Source of the DNA: Anomaloglossus baeobatrachus
Lineage: Eukaryota > Chordata > Amphibia > Anura > Aromobatidae
DNA: 64,000 bases
Direction of reading: 5' to 3'
Assembly (NCBI RefSeq): GCF_048569485.1
Contig: NC_134364.1
Location: forward strand, 138,237,735 to 138,301,734
Shown here piece after piece: positions 1-11,061 of the stretch; positions within the stretch are counted from its first letter, which is position 1, and each line of letters opens with the position of its first letter. Below the pieces are notes generated by a model that saw only the letters and a list, made by a program, of their open reading frames with translations, was not told the DNA's origin and did not search any database. The position numbers were made by a program, and so were the translations under genes.

Positions 1-412
1 GCTGCAGTAGACAGAGATCATGCAGGTCCCGAACATACTGAGGTGAATGAAGGGCGCAGTTTATCAGCTTTTTAAGAGAAGTGAGGGCATCAGATTTTCC
101 CAGACTGTGGGTGGAAGGAGGCAGCATTGAAATTCCTGACCTGGGAGCGAGAGCGCAGGCAGAGGTTGTGTACAGGTGTGAAAGGCAGTGCAACATGAGG
201 ACCATCTGTTTACCTCAAATTTGTGACATTATAGGATAGAGGAATACATAGATTTACACCAGAAGTCATTACAGGAAAAAGGAACACAATATATAGATTT
301 ACCCTAAGTGTTATGGCAGGTGAGAGGGGTGCAAGAACCATCCATGCTCCCATTGAAGTGTTGTGTACCCTAGACGAACAAAGGTGCTGGGATAATAGAT
401 GTCATGTATTGC
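1..412. other. No gene seen
   Basis: I see no coding region, RNA gene or repeat that I can name here. On the minus strand it lies downstream of efna3, so it is either far 3' flank or intergenic sequence. Confidence 0.4.
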
Positions 413-848
413 ACATGAGCAGAGGGACCTCGCATGTGTGGGGTGTTCTAGGCGAGTGGAGCAGGGGGACCTCGCATGTGTCGGGTGTTCTAGGCGAGTG
501 GAGCAGGGGGACCTCGCATGTGTCGGGTGTTCTAGGCGAGAGGGACACGGGGACCATGGATATGGCAAGAAGAATACAGTGGAGGCATGGTGGCAGTCGA
601 GGTGTTGGGTATTCCCGACGAGAGGAGAGCCGTAGCAGTGGAAGTGTTGGGTATTCCCGACGAGAGGAGAGCCGTGGCCGTGAAGGTGTTTGGTATTTCC
701 GACGAGAGCCGTGGCCATGATGGGTATTCCCGACGAGCGGGCACCGTGGAGGTGTTGGGTATTCCGACGAGAGGTGAGCGGGGACCAGGGAAGTATTGGG
801 TATTCCCGATGAGAGGTGAGCGGAGACCGTTGAGGTGTTGGGTATAAG
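413..848. repeat. 42-bp minisatellite
   Basis: Tandem units of 42 bp. The first three (about 413-540) share a core 'acctcgcatgtgtcgggtg'. From about 600 to 848 a diverged version with core 'gtgttgggtattcccgacga' runs at the same 42-bp spacing, with some shortened units. Because 42 is a multiple of 3, several reading frames stay open across the array. Those open frames are repeat artefacts, not genes. Confidence 0.85.
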
Positions 849-1940
849 CCAACATTGAGCCACGGGTGAGGACAGGGTTGATGTCGGGCTGGTACTTGCA
901 CCTTGTTCCTCACCCTCCCCTGCAAGTACAAGTGACTAGTCAGGTTTATTCTTTTATTCATTTTCTAGGTTTACAGCATTATATGAAAATCACAGCCGAT
1001 GCCGTTCATAAAAAGGTCAGTCTGATATTTATTCTCAAAGTGTCTGTGCATTGCATAGGTGGAGACTTGCCTTCATAGAAGACAACATTTGAATTTACAG
1101 TTCAGTCAGAAGGGACAATGTATACGTCATCACAGGGATGGTATACATAAAATATAGATAGATATGTATTTACAACGCCATTCTGTCTCCTGCATCCTGC
1201 TCTCCCCGTTCGGCTCTGTACAGTGGGGTCCTGCTGTATTACGGATGCGCTGGTTCCCTAGCTGTCCATCAAGAATTCCCAGGGTATTGACTATCGAGCA
1301 GTGGATGTCCCCGGTGGAGGGGTCTGGGGTAATTTAGTGCAATTTCCTCTCATCTCTGTAGAGTTGTGGGACAGTTGTCGTGGAGCTGTGACCAGCTGAG
1401 GGCGCTCTGTCTGCTGCGTCCAGGCTCTGCTACATCTCACATAGGGAACATTGGTTTAATGACTGTCCATTGCTAGTCCTGGACCCACAGAAGCCTGGAA
1501 GCTAATCCTAATTCTGAGCCTGGACATCCAGAAGGAACAGTGGCCATCACTGCAGGTTTGGTACTTCCACCTCTTCCGGTGTTTTGCAGTTTTATCATCC
1601 ATTGAATCAGGTTGGCTTATTGATATAAGGTGTCTGAGGACCTTGGGAAGGAAAAGTACACAATATGGCACCAGAAAGTGTTAGAGCCAAACATTTGGTA
1701 AAGGGTTCTGCTACTGTGCTCAATGCACTTGGCCAGGAAAATCCATGAGGCTGGCGGTAATCTGGGCAAGATATCACAAGGACATCCAGAAAAGAACCAA
1801 AGTGCAACATGTCCAGGAGGAATGGAAAAAACCAACTCAGGGGATTGTAAGGCTCACTAAAACGATGGTCTGTTGTCACCCCAAGGTCCTGCACTCGGCG
1901 TGCATCCTATCCTCGCAGGAACCTAACGGGCATAGGCACT
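849..1940. other. No gene seen; possible host 3' flank
   Basis: Single-copy-looking sequence without a supported gene. On the minus strand, AATAAA-type signals are present around 943-958 and 1028-1034. They could serve a very long efna3 3' UTR, but nothing here proves that. The stretch ends at a TG..CA LTR whose 5-bp target duplication GCACT occupies 1936-1940. Confidence 0.35.
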
Positions 1941-2674
1941 TGTTAGGGCCAGGTGGATGGGCAGACCCAGAAGGTGGATCCACTGGTTCGAACTCCCCGA
2001 TGAGGGAAAGGAGTCCGGTAGCCGGAGCACTATAGGTAGCAGAACAGTCCGCGCACAAGAGCACAATGGAGAAGTCCCTGGAACCACGGGGTCACTGATG
2101 GTGGTCCGGGTGACGGAGCTCAGGTTCGGAAGCCGGGATGATGTCAGGCGGGGTCCGGAACCGTTGGAGCGATATGACGGGTCACCGCAGGGAACAGAGA
2201 AGGTGCGGACTGTCAGGATGGCAGATAGGCAGCGTTCGGGGTTCGGGATACGGCAGGACCGGATGGCAATGCAGGATCGGCTCTAGAAGAGAGAGAGGTA
2301 AGTATCTCACAGGAACACAAGGAGACCTGACTCCTAGCTTGGGAAACACGAAGATCAGGCCCCGCCCCCTTGGACATTGCACCCCTTTATACCCCGTACC
2401 TGTGTGCTTCATTTCCTGTCAGTGGACACTGGCCCTTTAAGAAAGGGTCAGTGACCGCGCGCGCGCCCTAATGCGCATGCGCGCGGCCCGGGTGCCAGAA
2501 GCCAGGGCAGGAAGCTGAGAGGAGGACGCAGCAGAGCCGGGCTGGGGCTGGGAAGCCGACGGGCGCCGGGAGCGGGGACCAGGAGGCCTGGGAAGCGCGG
2601 GCGATGGAGGCTGGAGAGCGGGGAGCGTGGCAGGTGAGCCGGGAAGCGGAGCAGAGGACCCGGGGAGCGTGACA
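1941..2674 (-). repeat. 3' LTR of sushi element 1
   Basis: 734-bp LTR ending in CA/TG. Read on the minus strand it has a TATA box (plus-strand 2386-2391). About 30 bp downstream is the presumed RNA start, whose first 11 nt (plus 2351-2361) are complementary to the priming site. The pol reading frame of the element runs about 75 codons into this LTR before stopping. Confidence 0.93.
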
Positions 2675-5600
2675 GTACCCCCCCCCCACGCCCCCATCCC
2701 CGCAACCGGGACAGGAAGGCACGGATCAGAGGAGTACCCACATTCTCTCTGGGCTCCCAGGACCTATCCTCAGGACCATACCCTGCCCAGTCCACCAGAA
2801 AGAACTGTCGACCCCGTACGGTCTTCATGGCCACGATATCCCTTACCGCATAGATGTCGTCATCAGCAATAGGAGGAGGAGCCGGACTGGCAGCAGCGGA
2901 GAAGGGACCAAGGACAACCGGCTTGAGCAGAGAGACGTGGAAGGAGTTGGGTATCCTCATCGTGGCCGGGAGCTGCAGTTTGTAGGAGACCTCATTGATC
3001 TTGCCGAGGACTTTAAACGGTCCGATGTAGCGAGGACCCAGCTTGTAAGATGGTAACTTCAATCGGACGTACTTGGAAGCAAGCCAGACGAGATCTCCGG
3101 GGGAGAAACACGGAGGATCCAGACGTCTCTTGTCTGCGTGTCTCTTCATCCGCAGGGATGCACGTGCAAGGGACGCCTTAACTGAGTCCCAAATGGTTAT
3201 AAAGTCACGGACTACCGCATCAGCAGCAGGGACATCCGAGGAAGAGGATACAGGCAATGGGACCGAAGGCTGAAGTCCGTAGACGACATGGAAGGGAGAA
3301 CTGGAGGAGGACTCACTGACGTGGTGATTATGGGAGAATTCAGCCCAAGGAAGAAGCGTGGACCAATCGTCATGATGGGCGTTGACGTAGTGACGTAAGA
3401 AAGAGGTCAAAATCTGATTGACCCGTTCCAATTGGCCGTTCGACTGAGGATGGTAGGCTGAAGAAAAGTCCAGGGTTACTCCCAGATGCTTGCAGAGAGC
3501 CCTCCAGAAGCGGGAGGTAAACTGAGTTCCTCTGTCGGACACAATGTGTGATGGAAAGCCATGCAAGCGGAAGATGTGATGTATATAGGCGTCCGCGAGT
3601 TCCTGGGCAGAGGGCAGTCCAGCCATAGGGACGAAATGGGCCATTTTAGAGAACCGATCCACCACGACCCATATGACTGTGTGTCCGGAGGACAATGGCA
3701 AGTCCGTAATAAAGTCCATCGCAATGTGTTGCCAGGGAACTGAGGGTATAGGCAGAGGCAGAAGACGGCCATATGGCAGGTGTTTGGGCGTCTTGTTCCT
3801 GGCACAAGAGGAGCAGGCAGAGACAAAAGAGGCGACGTCCGTGCGAAGGGATGGCCACCAATAATGACGTACAATCGCACTCCAAGTTCTTTTCTGGCCA
3901 GCATGACCGGCTGTTTTCGAGGCATGGCCCCAGTGTAACACTTTTTGCCTGTCAGTCTCAGAGACATAGGTCTTCCCGGGCGGTATCTGGGCCAGGGTGA
4001 CAGGAGCCACCGGAATAATCTTACTTGGACAGATGATGGGTTGGGATGTCTCCTCTTCCTGCTCCATGGGCATAAAAGACCTAGACAAGGCATCAGCGCG
4101 TACGTTCTTGTTCGCGGGTCGGAAATGGAGCTGGAAATCGAACCGGGCAAAGAATAAGGACCACCTGGCTTGCCGTGGGTTCAGTCGCTGAGCAGACCGC
4201 AGGTATTCCAGGTTCTTGTGGTCCGTGTAAATTATAACGGGGTACACTGCTCCTTCCAGAAGATAACGCCATTCCTCCAGAGCCAGTTTGACTGCCAATA
4301 GTTCTCGGTCACTGATGGTGTAATTGCGTTCAGGCGCTGAGAAGCTCTTGGAGAAGAAACCGCAAGTCACCATCTTCCCGGAGGAGGACTTCTGCATGAG
4401 CACTGCTCCGGCTCCCGAGGAGGAGGCATCCACCTCCAAGGTGAACTGGCGGTTTAACTCCGGTCGGTGGAGTACAGGAGAGGAGGCAAAGGCCCGCTTT
4501 AGGGAGCCAAACGCGGCGTCGGCCGCAGGTGACCAGTCTTTTGGATTAGCCCCCTTCTTGGTCAAGGCGGAGAGAGGAGCAGTCAGAGCAGAGAAATGAG
4601 GGATGAACTGGCGGTAATAGTTGGCGAATCCCAGAAAGCGTTGGATTGCCTTCAGTCCAGAAGGAGGAGGCCAGTTGAGAATGGAGGAGACCTTCTTTGG
4701 ATCCATCTGCAGTCCGGTATCGGAGATGATGTAACCCAGGAAGGGGAGAGAAGACTGTTCGAAGACACACTTCTCGTACTTGGCGTACAGACGATTCTCT
4801 CTCAGTCTTTGTAGAACCAGTTGAACGTTCTCTCGGTGGGTCTGAAGGTCCGGAGAGAAGACAAGGATGTCATCCAGATATACCACCACACAGACGTAGA
4901 GAAGGTCCCGGAACACGTCGTTCACTAATTCTTGGAAGACTGCTGGTGCGTTACACAGGCCGAAGGGCATCACGCAGTATTCATAGTGCCCATCGCGAGT
5001 GTTAAACGCGGTCTTCCATTCGTCCCCCGAGCGGATACGGACCAGGTTGTAGGCACCCCGAAGATCCAACTTGGTGAACACGCGAGCTCCTCTGAGCCGA
5101 TCAAACAATTCGGGGATGAGCGGCAGGGGATACTTGTTTTTTACGGTGATTTGATTCAATCCCCGGTAGTCTATGCATGGGCGTAAGTCGCCCTCTTTCT
5201 TCTTTACGAAGAAGAAGCCTGCTCCAGCAGGAGAGGAGGATCTCCGAATGAATCCCCTTGCCAGGCTCTCTGTGATGTAAGAAGACATGGCCCTTGTTTC
5301 GGCTGGAGACAGTGGATATATCCGTCCTCGAGGTGGTGTAGTTCCCGGGAGCAGGTCAATGGCACAATCGTAAGGACGATGTGGCGGAAGTACCTCTGAC
5401 TCCTTCTTATCAAAGACGTCCGCGAAGGACCAATAGGCTGAGGGTAGTCCCGGTAGGGACTCTGGAACCGGAGGTCGCCCGATGGGTTGTATGGTCTTCA
5501 GACAGTTCTCATGGCAAGAAGAGCCCCATCGAGTGATTTCACCAGTGCCCCAGCTGACTGAAGGTTCGTGTGTCCGTAACCAAGGAAGGCCCAGCAGGAT

Positions 5601-5905
5601 TTGATGTGACATGTGTGGGAGGACGTAGAGAGTGATGTTCTCGGTGTGCAGAGCACCGATACGCAATTCAACCGGCCTGGTGATCCAGGAGATGGTGTCA
5701 GAGAGGGGTCTCCCATCCACAGAGGCAATCACAAGGGGTTTGTCGAGCGGAGTAACAGGCACCTGGTACTTGTCCACCGTGGCCTGCTGCCCCAGAATCG
5801 AGGTACGCCTCAGCCGTGAACCGCGTCTCTCCCGTTGTCACTTGCACAGTCCATGTAACCGGGTCTGAGAGAGTCCCAGCACCTAGGGTGGCCTCTCCTA
5901 CCGAC
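2448..5905 (-). CDS. sushi element 1 pol region
   Basis: Pol polyprotein region of the fossil element. The main open stretch (2448-5777, 1,109 codons) begins inside the protease and continues as reverse transcriptase (catalytic YLDD at about residues 300-303), RNase H (LEVDASSSGAG at about 447), the integrase HHCC zinc domain (about 615-660) and the integrase DDE core (MDFITDLP at about 687, SDRGTQF at about 747, NGQLERVNQ at about 780). A chromodomain lies near residues 985-1040 (VDWAGYGPEDRSWEP). Chromodomains of this group bind modified histones and guide integration. That is family knowledge and was not tested here. The last part overlaps the 3' LTR. Overall the region looks nearly intact. 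Confidence 0.92.
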
Positions 5906-5906
5906 C

Positions 5907-6851
5907 CTAGGCTTTGGAGTTTCCCGGCCTTTCTGGACAGGAGCGTAGCAGGTGTGTGCCCTCTCCGCAGTAGAAGCAGAGACCCTTGGCGAGCCGCTCT
6001 GCTCGACGTTGTTCAGACTGTCGCACACGGTCGACCTGCATGGGCTCATGGACGGAGACATCAGATGCCGTTGACTGGAGTACGGCGGACTTCTGCGGAG
6101 GAGAGGAATGCCGTACCGGGCGTCTCTCACGGGACACCTCTTTGGACCGCTCCTGAAAGCGAATGTCCACTCGAGTCGCTAGGGTAATCAGGGCGTCCAG
6201 GGTGGACGGTACGTCACGACCAGCCAGCTCATCTTTGATTCGACCCGAGAGTCCTTCCCAGAAGGCGGCGGTTAGGGCCTCGTTATTCCACCCGAGTTCC
6301 GAAGCCAAGGTGCGGAAACGGATGGCGTATTGATCCACCGTCAGAGTTCCCTGACGTAACCGGAAAAGAGATGAAGCAGACGCGGAGGCGCGTCCGGGCT
6401 CGTCAAAGGTGCCGCGAAAAGCCTGCAGGAACTCCTGGAGGTTCTTGGTCATAGGGTCCTCCTTCTCCCACAAGGGGTTCATCCACGCCAGTGCCTCGCC
6501 CTCTAGGTGAGACATTATGAAGGCGACCTTGGCTTGGTCGGAGGCAAACAAATGCGGCAGCTGCGTGAAATGGAGGGAGCATTGGTTTATAAACCCCCTG
6601 CAGGTCTTGGGATCTCCGGCGTAACGGGGTGGTGAGGCCAAACGAAGTCTGGAAGCATCCGAGGAGGCTGCCACGGGAGCGGGAGCCGTGGATTGACTAG
6701 TGGAGGCCGGAGGTGCTGAAGATGTGACCGATGCTTGTAGCGTGTTCAAGCGGGCGTCCACGGAAGTCATAAAGTTCAGCATGCGGGTCTGGACTTCACG
6801 CTGGCGTTGGAATTCCTCATGCAAGGCCGCTAGTGCTTCGGCGGGATCCAT
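5907..6851 (-). CDS. sushi element 1 gag
   Basis: A 314-codon gag-type protein starting MDPAEALAAL only 2 bp beyond the priming site. It has an N-terminal coiled-coil-like stretch, then a retrotransposon gag (capsid-like) domain around residues 75-215 with the family block GEALAWMNPLW and the ASELGWNNEALTAAFWEGL block. A C-terminal zinc knuckle CFYCGEGTHLLRSC follows at about residue 290. The same layout occurs in PEG10 and the RTL genes, which are domesticated sushi gags. It is very similar to the gag of the second sushi element at 30715-32784. Confidence 0.92.
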   Translation of the reverse strand: MDPAEALAALHEEFQRQREVQTRMLNFMTSVDARLNTLQASVTSSAPPASTSQSTAPAPVAASSDASRLRLASPPRYAGDPKTCRGFINQCSLHFTQLPHLFASDQAKVAFIMSHLEGEALAWMNPLWEKEDPMTKNLQEFLQAFRGTFDEPGRASASASSLFRLRQGTLTVDQYAIRFRTLASELGWNNEALTAAFWEGLSGRIKDELAGRDVPSTLDALITLATRVDIRFQERSKEVSRERRPVRHSSPPQKSAVLQSTASDVSVHEPMQVDRVRQSEQRRAERLAKGLCFYCGEGTHLLRSCPERPGNSKA

Positions 6852-6862
6852 GGCCTGATCTT
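6852..6862 (-). promoter_or_regulatory. self-priming primer binding site
   Basis: Plus strand GGCCTGATCTT, i.e. AAGATCAGGCC on the element strand, 2 nt inside the 5' LTR. It is a perfect 11-nt complement of the presumed first bases of the element RNA in the LTR (plus 7275-7285), 30 bp after the TATA box at 7310-7315. No host tRNA match is apparent. This is the self-priming arrangement known from Tf1 and proposed for the vertebrate sushi group. Confidence 0.8.
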
Positions 6863-6864
6863 AC

Positions 6865-7598
6865 TGTTAGGGCCAGGTGGATGGGCAGACCCAGAAGGTG
6901 GATCCACTGGGCCGAACTCCCCGATGAGCGAAAGGAGTCCGGTAGCCGGAGCACTATAGGTAGCAGAACAGTCCGCGCACAAGAGCACAATGGAGAAGTC
7001 CCTGGAACCACGGGGTCACTGATGGTGGTCCGGGTGACGGAGCTCAGGTTCGGAAGCCGGGATGATGTCAGGCGGGGTCCGGAACCGTTGGAGCGAGATG
7101 ACGGGTCACCGCAGGGAACAGAGAAGGTGCAGACTGTCAGGATGGCAGATAGGCAGCGTTCGGGGTTCGGGATACGGCAGGACCGGATGGCAATGCAGGA
7201 TCGGCTCTAGAAGAGAGAGAGGTAAGTATCTCACAGGAACACAAGGAGACCTGACTCCTAGCTTGGGAAACACGAAGATCAGGCCCCGCCCCCTTGGACA
7301 TTGCACCCCTTTATACCCCGTACCTGTGTGCTTCATTTCCTGTCAGTGGACACTGGCCCTTTAAGAAAGGGTCAGTGACCGCGCGCGCGCCCTAATGCGC
7401 ATGCGCGCGGCCCGGGTGCCAGAAGCCAGGGCAGGAAGCTGAGAGGAGGACGCAGCAGAGCCGGGCTGGGGCTGGGAAGCCGACGGGCGCCGGGAGCGGG
7501 GACCAGGAGGCCAGGGAAGCGCGGGCGATGGAGGCTGGAGAGCGGGGAGCGTGGCAGGTGAGCCGGGAAGTGGAGCAGAGGACCCGGGGAGCGTTACA
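6865..7598 (-). repeat. 5' LTR of sushi element 1
   Basis: 734-bp LTR, the partner of 1941-2674. TATA-like sequence at plus 7310-7315, with the presumed RNA start near 7285. The outer target duplication GCACT follows at 7599-7603. Confidence 0.93.
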
Positions 7599-7800
7599 GC
7601 ACTCAAGTAATAACAGCCCATAGGTGTGGCCGCCAGTTGTATGTTGTGGGCCGGGGCAGAGCAGGGCCCTGTGGATCACAAGCTCTAGGCAGCAGCTCCT
7701 TGGTCCTGTCTGCTCAATGATATTATTCAAGAAATCACAAGACCTCGATAGTGTCCACTAGTGTCAGGGTTGTGATTTTAGTGCCGCAGGTTCAGTCTAA
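7599..7800. other. Host sequence between two elements
   Basis: About 200 bp of unassigned sequence between the sushi element and a DNA element. On the minus strand it is downstream of the efna3 stop and may be part of its 3' UTR. No features seen. Confidence 0.4.
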
Positions 7801-8672
7801 GGCTAGTTTCACACTTGCGTTGAACGGTATCCGTTGCATTGCATTGTGTAACGGATGCAACGGATGTGTTGCATATAGTGGCACAGCGGATGCAACGGAT
7901 GCTGCAAAACAACGCAATCCGTTTTGATTTTTTTTTTTTTTTACAGTTTTACCAGCGGCAGACTATTGTGAACGATCAGCTGATCTGCAGCCGGCCGCCG
8001 GGTGATCAGCTGATCGCTCCCAGTAGCCGGCCGCCGGGTGATCAGCTGATCGCTCCCTGCAGCCGACCGCCGGTGATCAGCTGAGCGCTGTCACTTGCCG
8101 GCCGCCGGGTGATCAGCTGATCGCTCCCAGTAGCCTGCCGCCGGGTGATCAGCTGATCGCTCCCTGCAGCCGACCGCCGGGTGATCAGCTGAGCGCTGTC
8201 ACTTGCCGGCGCCCGGGCATGCCGGCGGGCGGGCGCTCAGCTGAGCACTGTCACTTGCCGGCGCCCGGGCATGCCGGCGGGCGGGCGCTCAGCTGAGCGC
8301 TGTGACTTGCCGGCGGCCGGGCATGCTGGCGGCCGGTCGCTCAGCTGAGCGCTGTCGCTTGCCGATGGCCGGGCGCTCAGCTGAACGTTCGGCCACCGCG
8401 AGCCAAAATAAAGTTTGATTTAAAAAAAAAAAAAAGAGCATGCGCAGTGAAATCCAGAGGATTCCGCTGCTCAAAACAAAGTTACATGCTGCGTTCCTCC
8501 CGCTGGGCGGAAGCAACGGAGCGTCGCCCAGCGGAAGCAACGCAGGTCCTTTTGGTACAATCCGTCACCTATACAAGTCTATGGGAAACAGCGGAATCCG
8601 TTAACGGATTCCGCTGTTTTCCAAAAGGGCGGATTGTAACGGAAGGAAATAAACGCAAGTGTGAAAGTACCC
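7801..8672. mobile_element. Non-autonomous TIR DNA element with 36-bp repeats
   Basis: Terminal inverted repeats share the core TTTCACACTTGCGTT (left near 7807, right near 8650-8665 as its reverse complement), with TA-rich sequence at both outer ends (TAA left, TTA right). The middle (about 7970-8390) is a GC-rich array of 36-bp units containing GATCAGCTGATCGCTCCC, drifting into a related unit with GCTCAGCTGAGCGCTGTC. Near 8593-8612 is a short perfect hairpin. There is no coding capacity, so it would have depended on a transposase supplied elsewhere. The superfamily is not settled by the ends I can see. Confidence 0.7.
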
Positions 8673-8727
8673 TTAATAAAAAAAAAAAGATTTTTGTTAA
8701 AAAAAAAATAAAAATAAATGAGATTAA

Positions 8728-10746
8728 GGTTATGTGCGCACAGTGCGTTTTTCGCGGCGTTTTTGCGCGTTTTTCGGGTGCGTTTTTGCTCAGAAAACTG
8801 CATGACTTGGCTTCCCCAGCAAAGTCTATGAGTTTTCATTTTTGCTGTCCGCACACATCTGTTTTTTTTCAGCTGCGTTTTTGTGGTGCCACAAAAACGC
8901 AGCATGTCATTTATTCCCGCGTTTTTCACTGCGCTTTTCATCCATTGAGTTCAATGGGATGTTGAAAGACGCAATGAGAAACGCAAATAGCTGCGTTTTG
9001 GTGCGTTTCTAAGACCAAAAACGCAGCTATAAACGCAGGAGGTGGGTAGTAAAGTGACATGTACAGGAAGAGGATTCCTTCTGTCAGTAAATGCAGAAGC
9101 GTGAATCCTCTCGGTACCGTCACCGCCACTTCCACGTCCCGTCCTGTGCATGTATGCTGCCGTGCGGCGCCATGTTCGGGCAGGAGGTGGAAGCGGCTGC
9201 GAAAACAAAAGTTAAAAGTAGAAAAAAAAAAAAAAAGTTATACTCACCTGATTGCAGCTTCCCGGTGCCATGCCCGCTCCCAGCTCCTCTCACGGTATCG
9301 CCAGCCCCGCTCCGGCTGTGTGCAGACGGCCGGGAAACCTCCGATGGATGCAGGACCTGGCGATGGATCACCTGATGCAGTCACCTGACGCATCAGCTGA
9401 TCGTAAGTATCGCGGTGACGCGGGCGCCCGGCCGGTATCAGCGGATGCGTCAGGAGACTTCATCCCTGATTACCGGCAGCTGCTGCAGCGATCGGACGGG
9501 ATCAGACTCCCGCCCCATCACTGCAGGAGCTGCCGGTAATCAGGACATAAGTGAGTATTATTTTTTTTTGCACCGATGCATCAGCTGATTGTATAATCGG
9601 CTTTTATAGAATCAGCTGATGTGTGATGTGATTCAGGCACTTGATCCTGACACATCATCTGATCGCTTTGCCTTCCAGCAAACCGATCAGATGATATTGG
9701 ATCCGGATTGGACGGCGCGGGACCCTGTCCCAGGATTACTGCGGAGGGGGGTTCTTTATTTCAATAAAGATGGAGTCACTAATTGTGTTGTGTTTTATTT
9801 CAAATAAAAATATTTTTCTGTGTTGTGGTTTTTTTTTATCTTTACTAGAAATTCATGGTGGCCATGTCTAATACTGGCGTGACACCATGAATTTCGGGCT
9901 TAGGGCTAGCTGATAATATACAGCTAGCCCTAACTCCATTATTACCTAGCTAGCCACCCGGCTTCAGGGCAGCTGGAAGAGTTGGATACAGCGCCAGAAG
10001 ATGGCGCTTCTATGAAAGCGCCATTTTATGGGGTGGCTGCGGGACTGCAATTCACAGCGGGGGTGCCCAGAAAGCATGGGCACCCTGCACTGTGGATTCC
10101 AATCCCCAGCTGCCTAGTTGTACCCGGCTGGACTCAAAAATTGGACGAAGCTCACGTCATTTTTTTTTAAAATTATTTCATGAAATTCATGAAATAATTT
10201 AAAAAAAAGGGCTTCCCTATATTTTTGGTTCCCAGCCAGGTACAAATAGGCAGCTGGGGGTTGGGGGCAGCCCGTACCTGCCTGCTGTACCCGGCTAGCA
10301 TACAAAAATATGGCGAAGCCCACGTCATTTTTTTTGTTTGGGGGGGCAAAGAAATCCTGCATACAGTCCTGGAAGGAGGATGCTGAGCCTTGTAGTTCGA
10401 CAGCTGCTGTCTGCTCTCCTGCATACACTATTGGATGGAGGATGCTGAGCCTTGTAGGTCTGCTCCCCCTGACTCTCCCTCAATCCCTCAAGCATTCAGT
10501 CCTGGATGGAGCATGCTGAGCCTTGTAGTTCTGCAGCTGTCTGCTCTTCTGCATACACTAGTGGAGAATGAAGAACACATTGAAGAAGGAAATGACATCA
10601 GACCTTTTTTTTTTGTTCACTGATAAAAAAACGCAGCAAAACGCAGAGATCAAAAACGCAGCAAAACGCAGCGTTTTTGTGCGTTTTTAGCGGCCAAAAA
10701 CGCACAAAAACGCAGCGTCAAAAAGACGCAGTGTGCGCACATAGCC
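8728..10746. mobile_element. Harbinger-type non-autonomous element, 2.0 kb
   Basis: Terminal inverted repeats GGTTATGTGCGCACAGTGCG and GGCTATGTGCGCACACTGCG, flanked by the 3-bp target duplication TAA (8725-8727 and 10747-10749), as in PIF/Harbinger elements. The inside holds T-rich and GCGTTTTT-rich subterminal repeats at both ends, a short palindrome at 10165-10205, and about three copies of a 70-bp unit with GGATGCTGAGCCTTGTAG between 10360 and 10560. No transposase frame was seen. It begins only about 115 bp past the efna3 stop on the minus strand, so it probably lies in the 3' UTR of that gene. Confidence 0.8.
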
Positions 10747-10861
10747 TAAGGACGCTGCTCCTCCTCCCATCAGCCGCTCCCCAACCTGCACAGTCCTTAC
10801 AGAGTTCTGAATGTGGAGATTGCATTCATTTCTCCGAGGTGTTCAGCCTGAAACAAGAAAA

Positions 10862-10983
10862 CTAAGACGCCAAGAGAGTCATTAGGAGCAGAGAGACGGC
10901 CACCGTCAAATGTAAGTGTTCTCGCTACGGGCTCGTCCCACTAATGCTCTTCTCCAACTTGGGGATCTCTGGATTAAAGTTAC
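10862..10983 (-). CDS. ephrin-A3 terminal exon (GPI tail), with in-frame TAG
   Basis: The last coding exon of an ephrin-A3 gene. The acceptor is a pyrimidine-rich stretch ending TATTTCAG (plus 10984-10991), and the exon opens in phase with exon 4 and also with exon 3. It encodes NFNPEIPKLEKSISGTSP, which matches the PKLEKSISGTSP block peculiar to ephrin-A3. The next codon is TAG (plus 10925-10927), where the mammalian protein has Lys. After it the frame stays open for REHLHLTVAVSLLLMTLLAS and ends at a second TAG (10862-10864). This tail matches the mammalian hydrophobic GPI-attachment signal. If the TAG is real and read as stop, the product would lack its GPI signal and be secreted instead of membrane-tethered. 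A base error or an allele is an alternative. Confidence 0.88.
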
Positions 10984-11061
10984 CTGAAATACAGGAGGGA
11001 AAAGGTGAATGGAGGAAAGCAAGATCTGGTGTCCAACAGTAAAGCAGAAATGGGCTCAAGT

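Larger units (their letters stand above)
1941..7598 (-). mobile_element. Tf1/sushi-type Ty3/Gypsy element, near whole
   Basis: A 5,658-bp LTR retrotransposon on the minus strand, bounded by two 734-bp LTRs that begin TG and end CA. The 5-bp target duplication GCACT is at 1936-1940 and 7599-7603. Order on the minus strand: 5' LTR, self-priming binding site, gag with a CCHC knuckle, protease, reverse transcriptase, RNase H, integrase, chromodomain, polypurine tract (about 2676-2690, very G-rich) and 3' LTR. The chromodomain and the priming site place it in the Tf1/sushi (V-clade chromovirus) group. That group gave rise to the mammalian PEG10/RTL genes. By eye the LTRs differ at 8 of 734 positions, about 1.1 percent, so the insertion is young. 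It looks close to whole, with perhaps one or two breaks. Confidence 0.95.
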
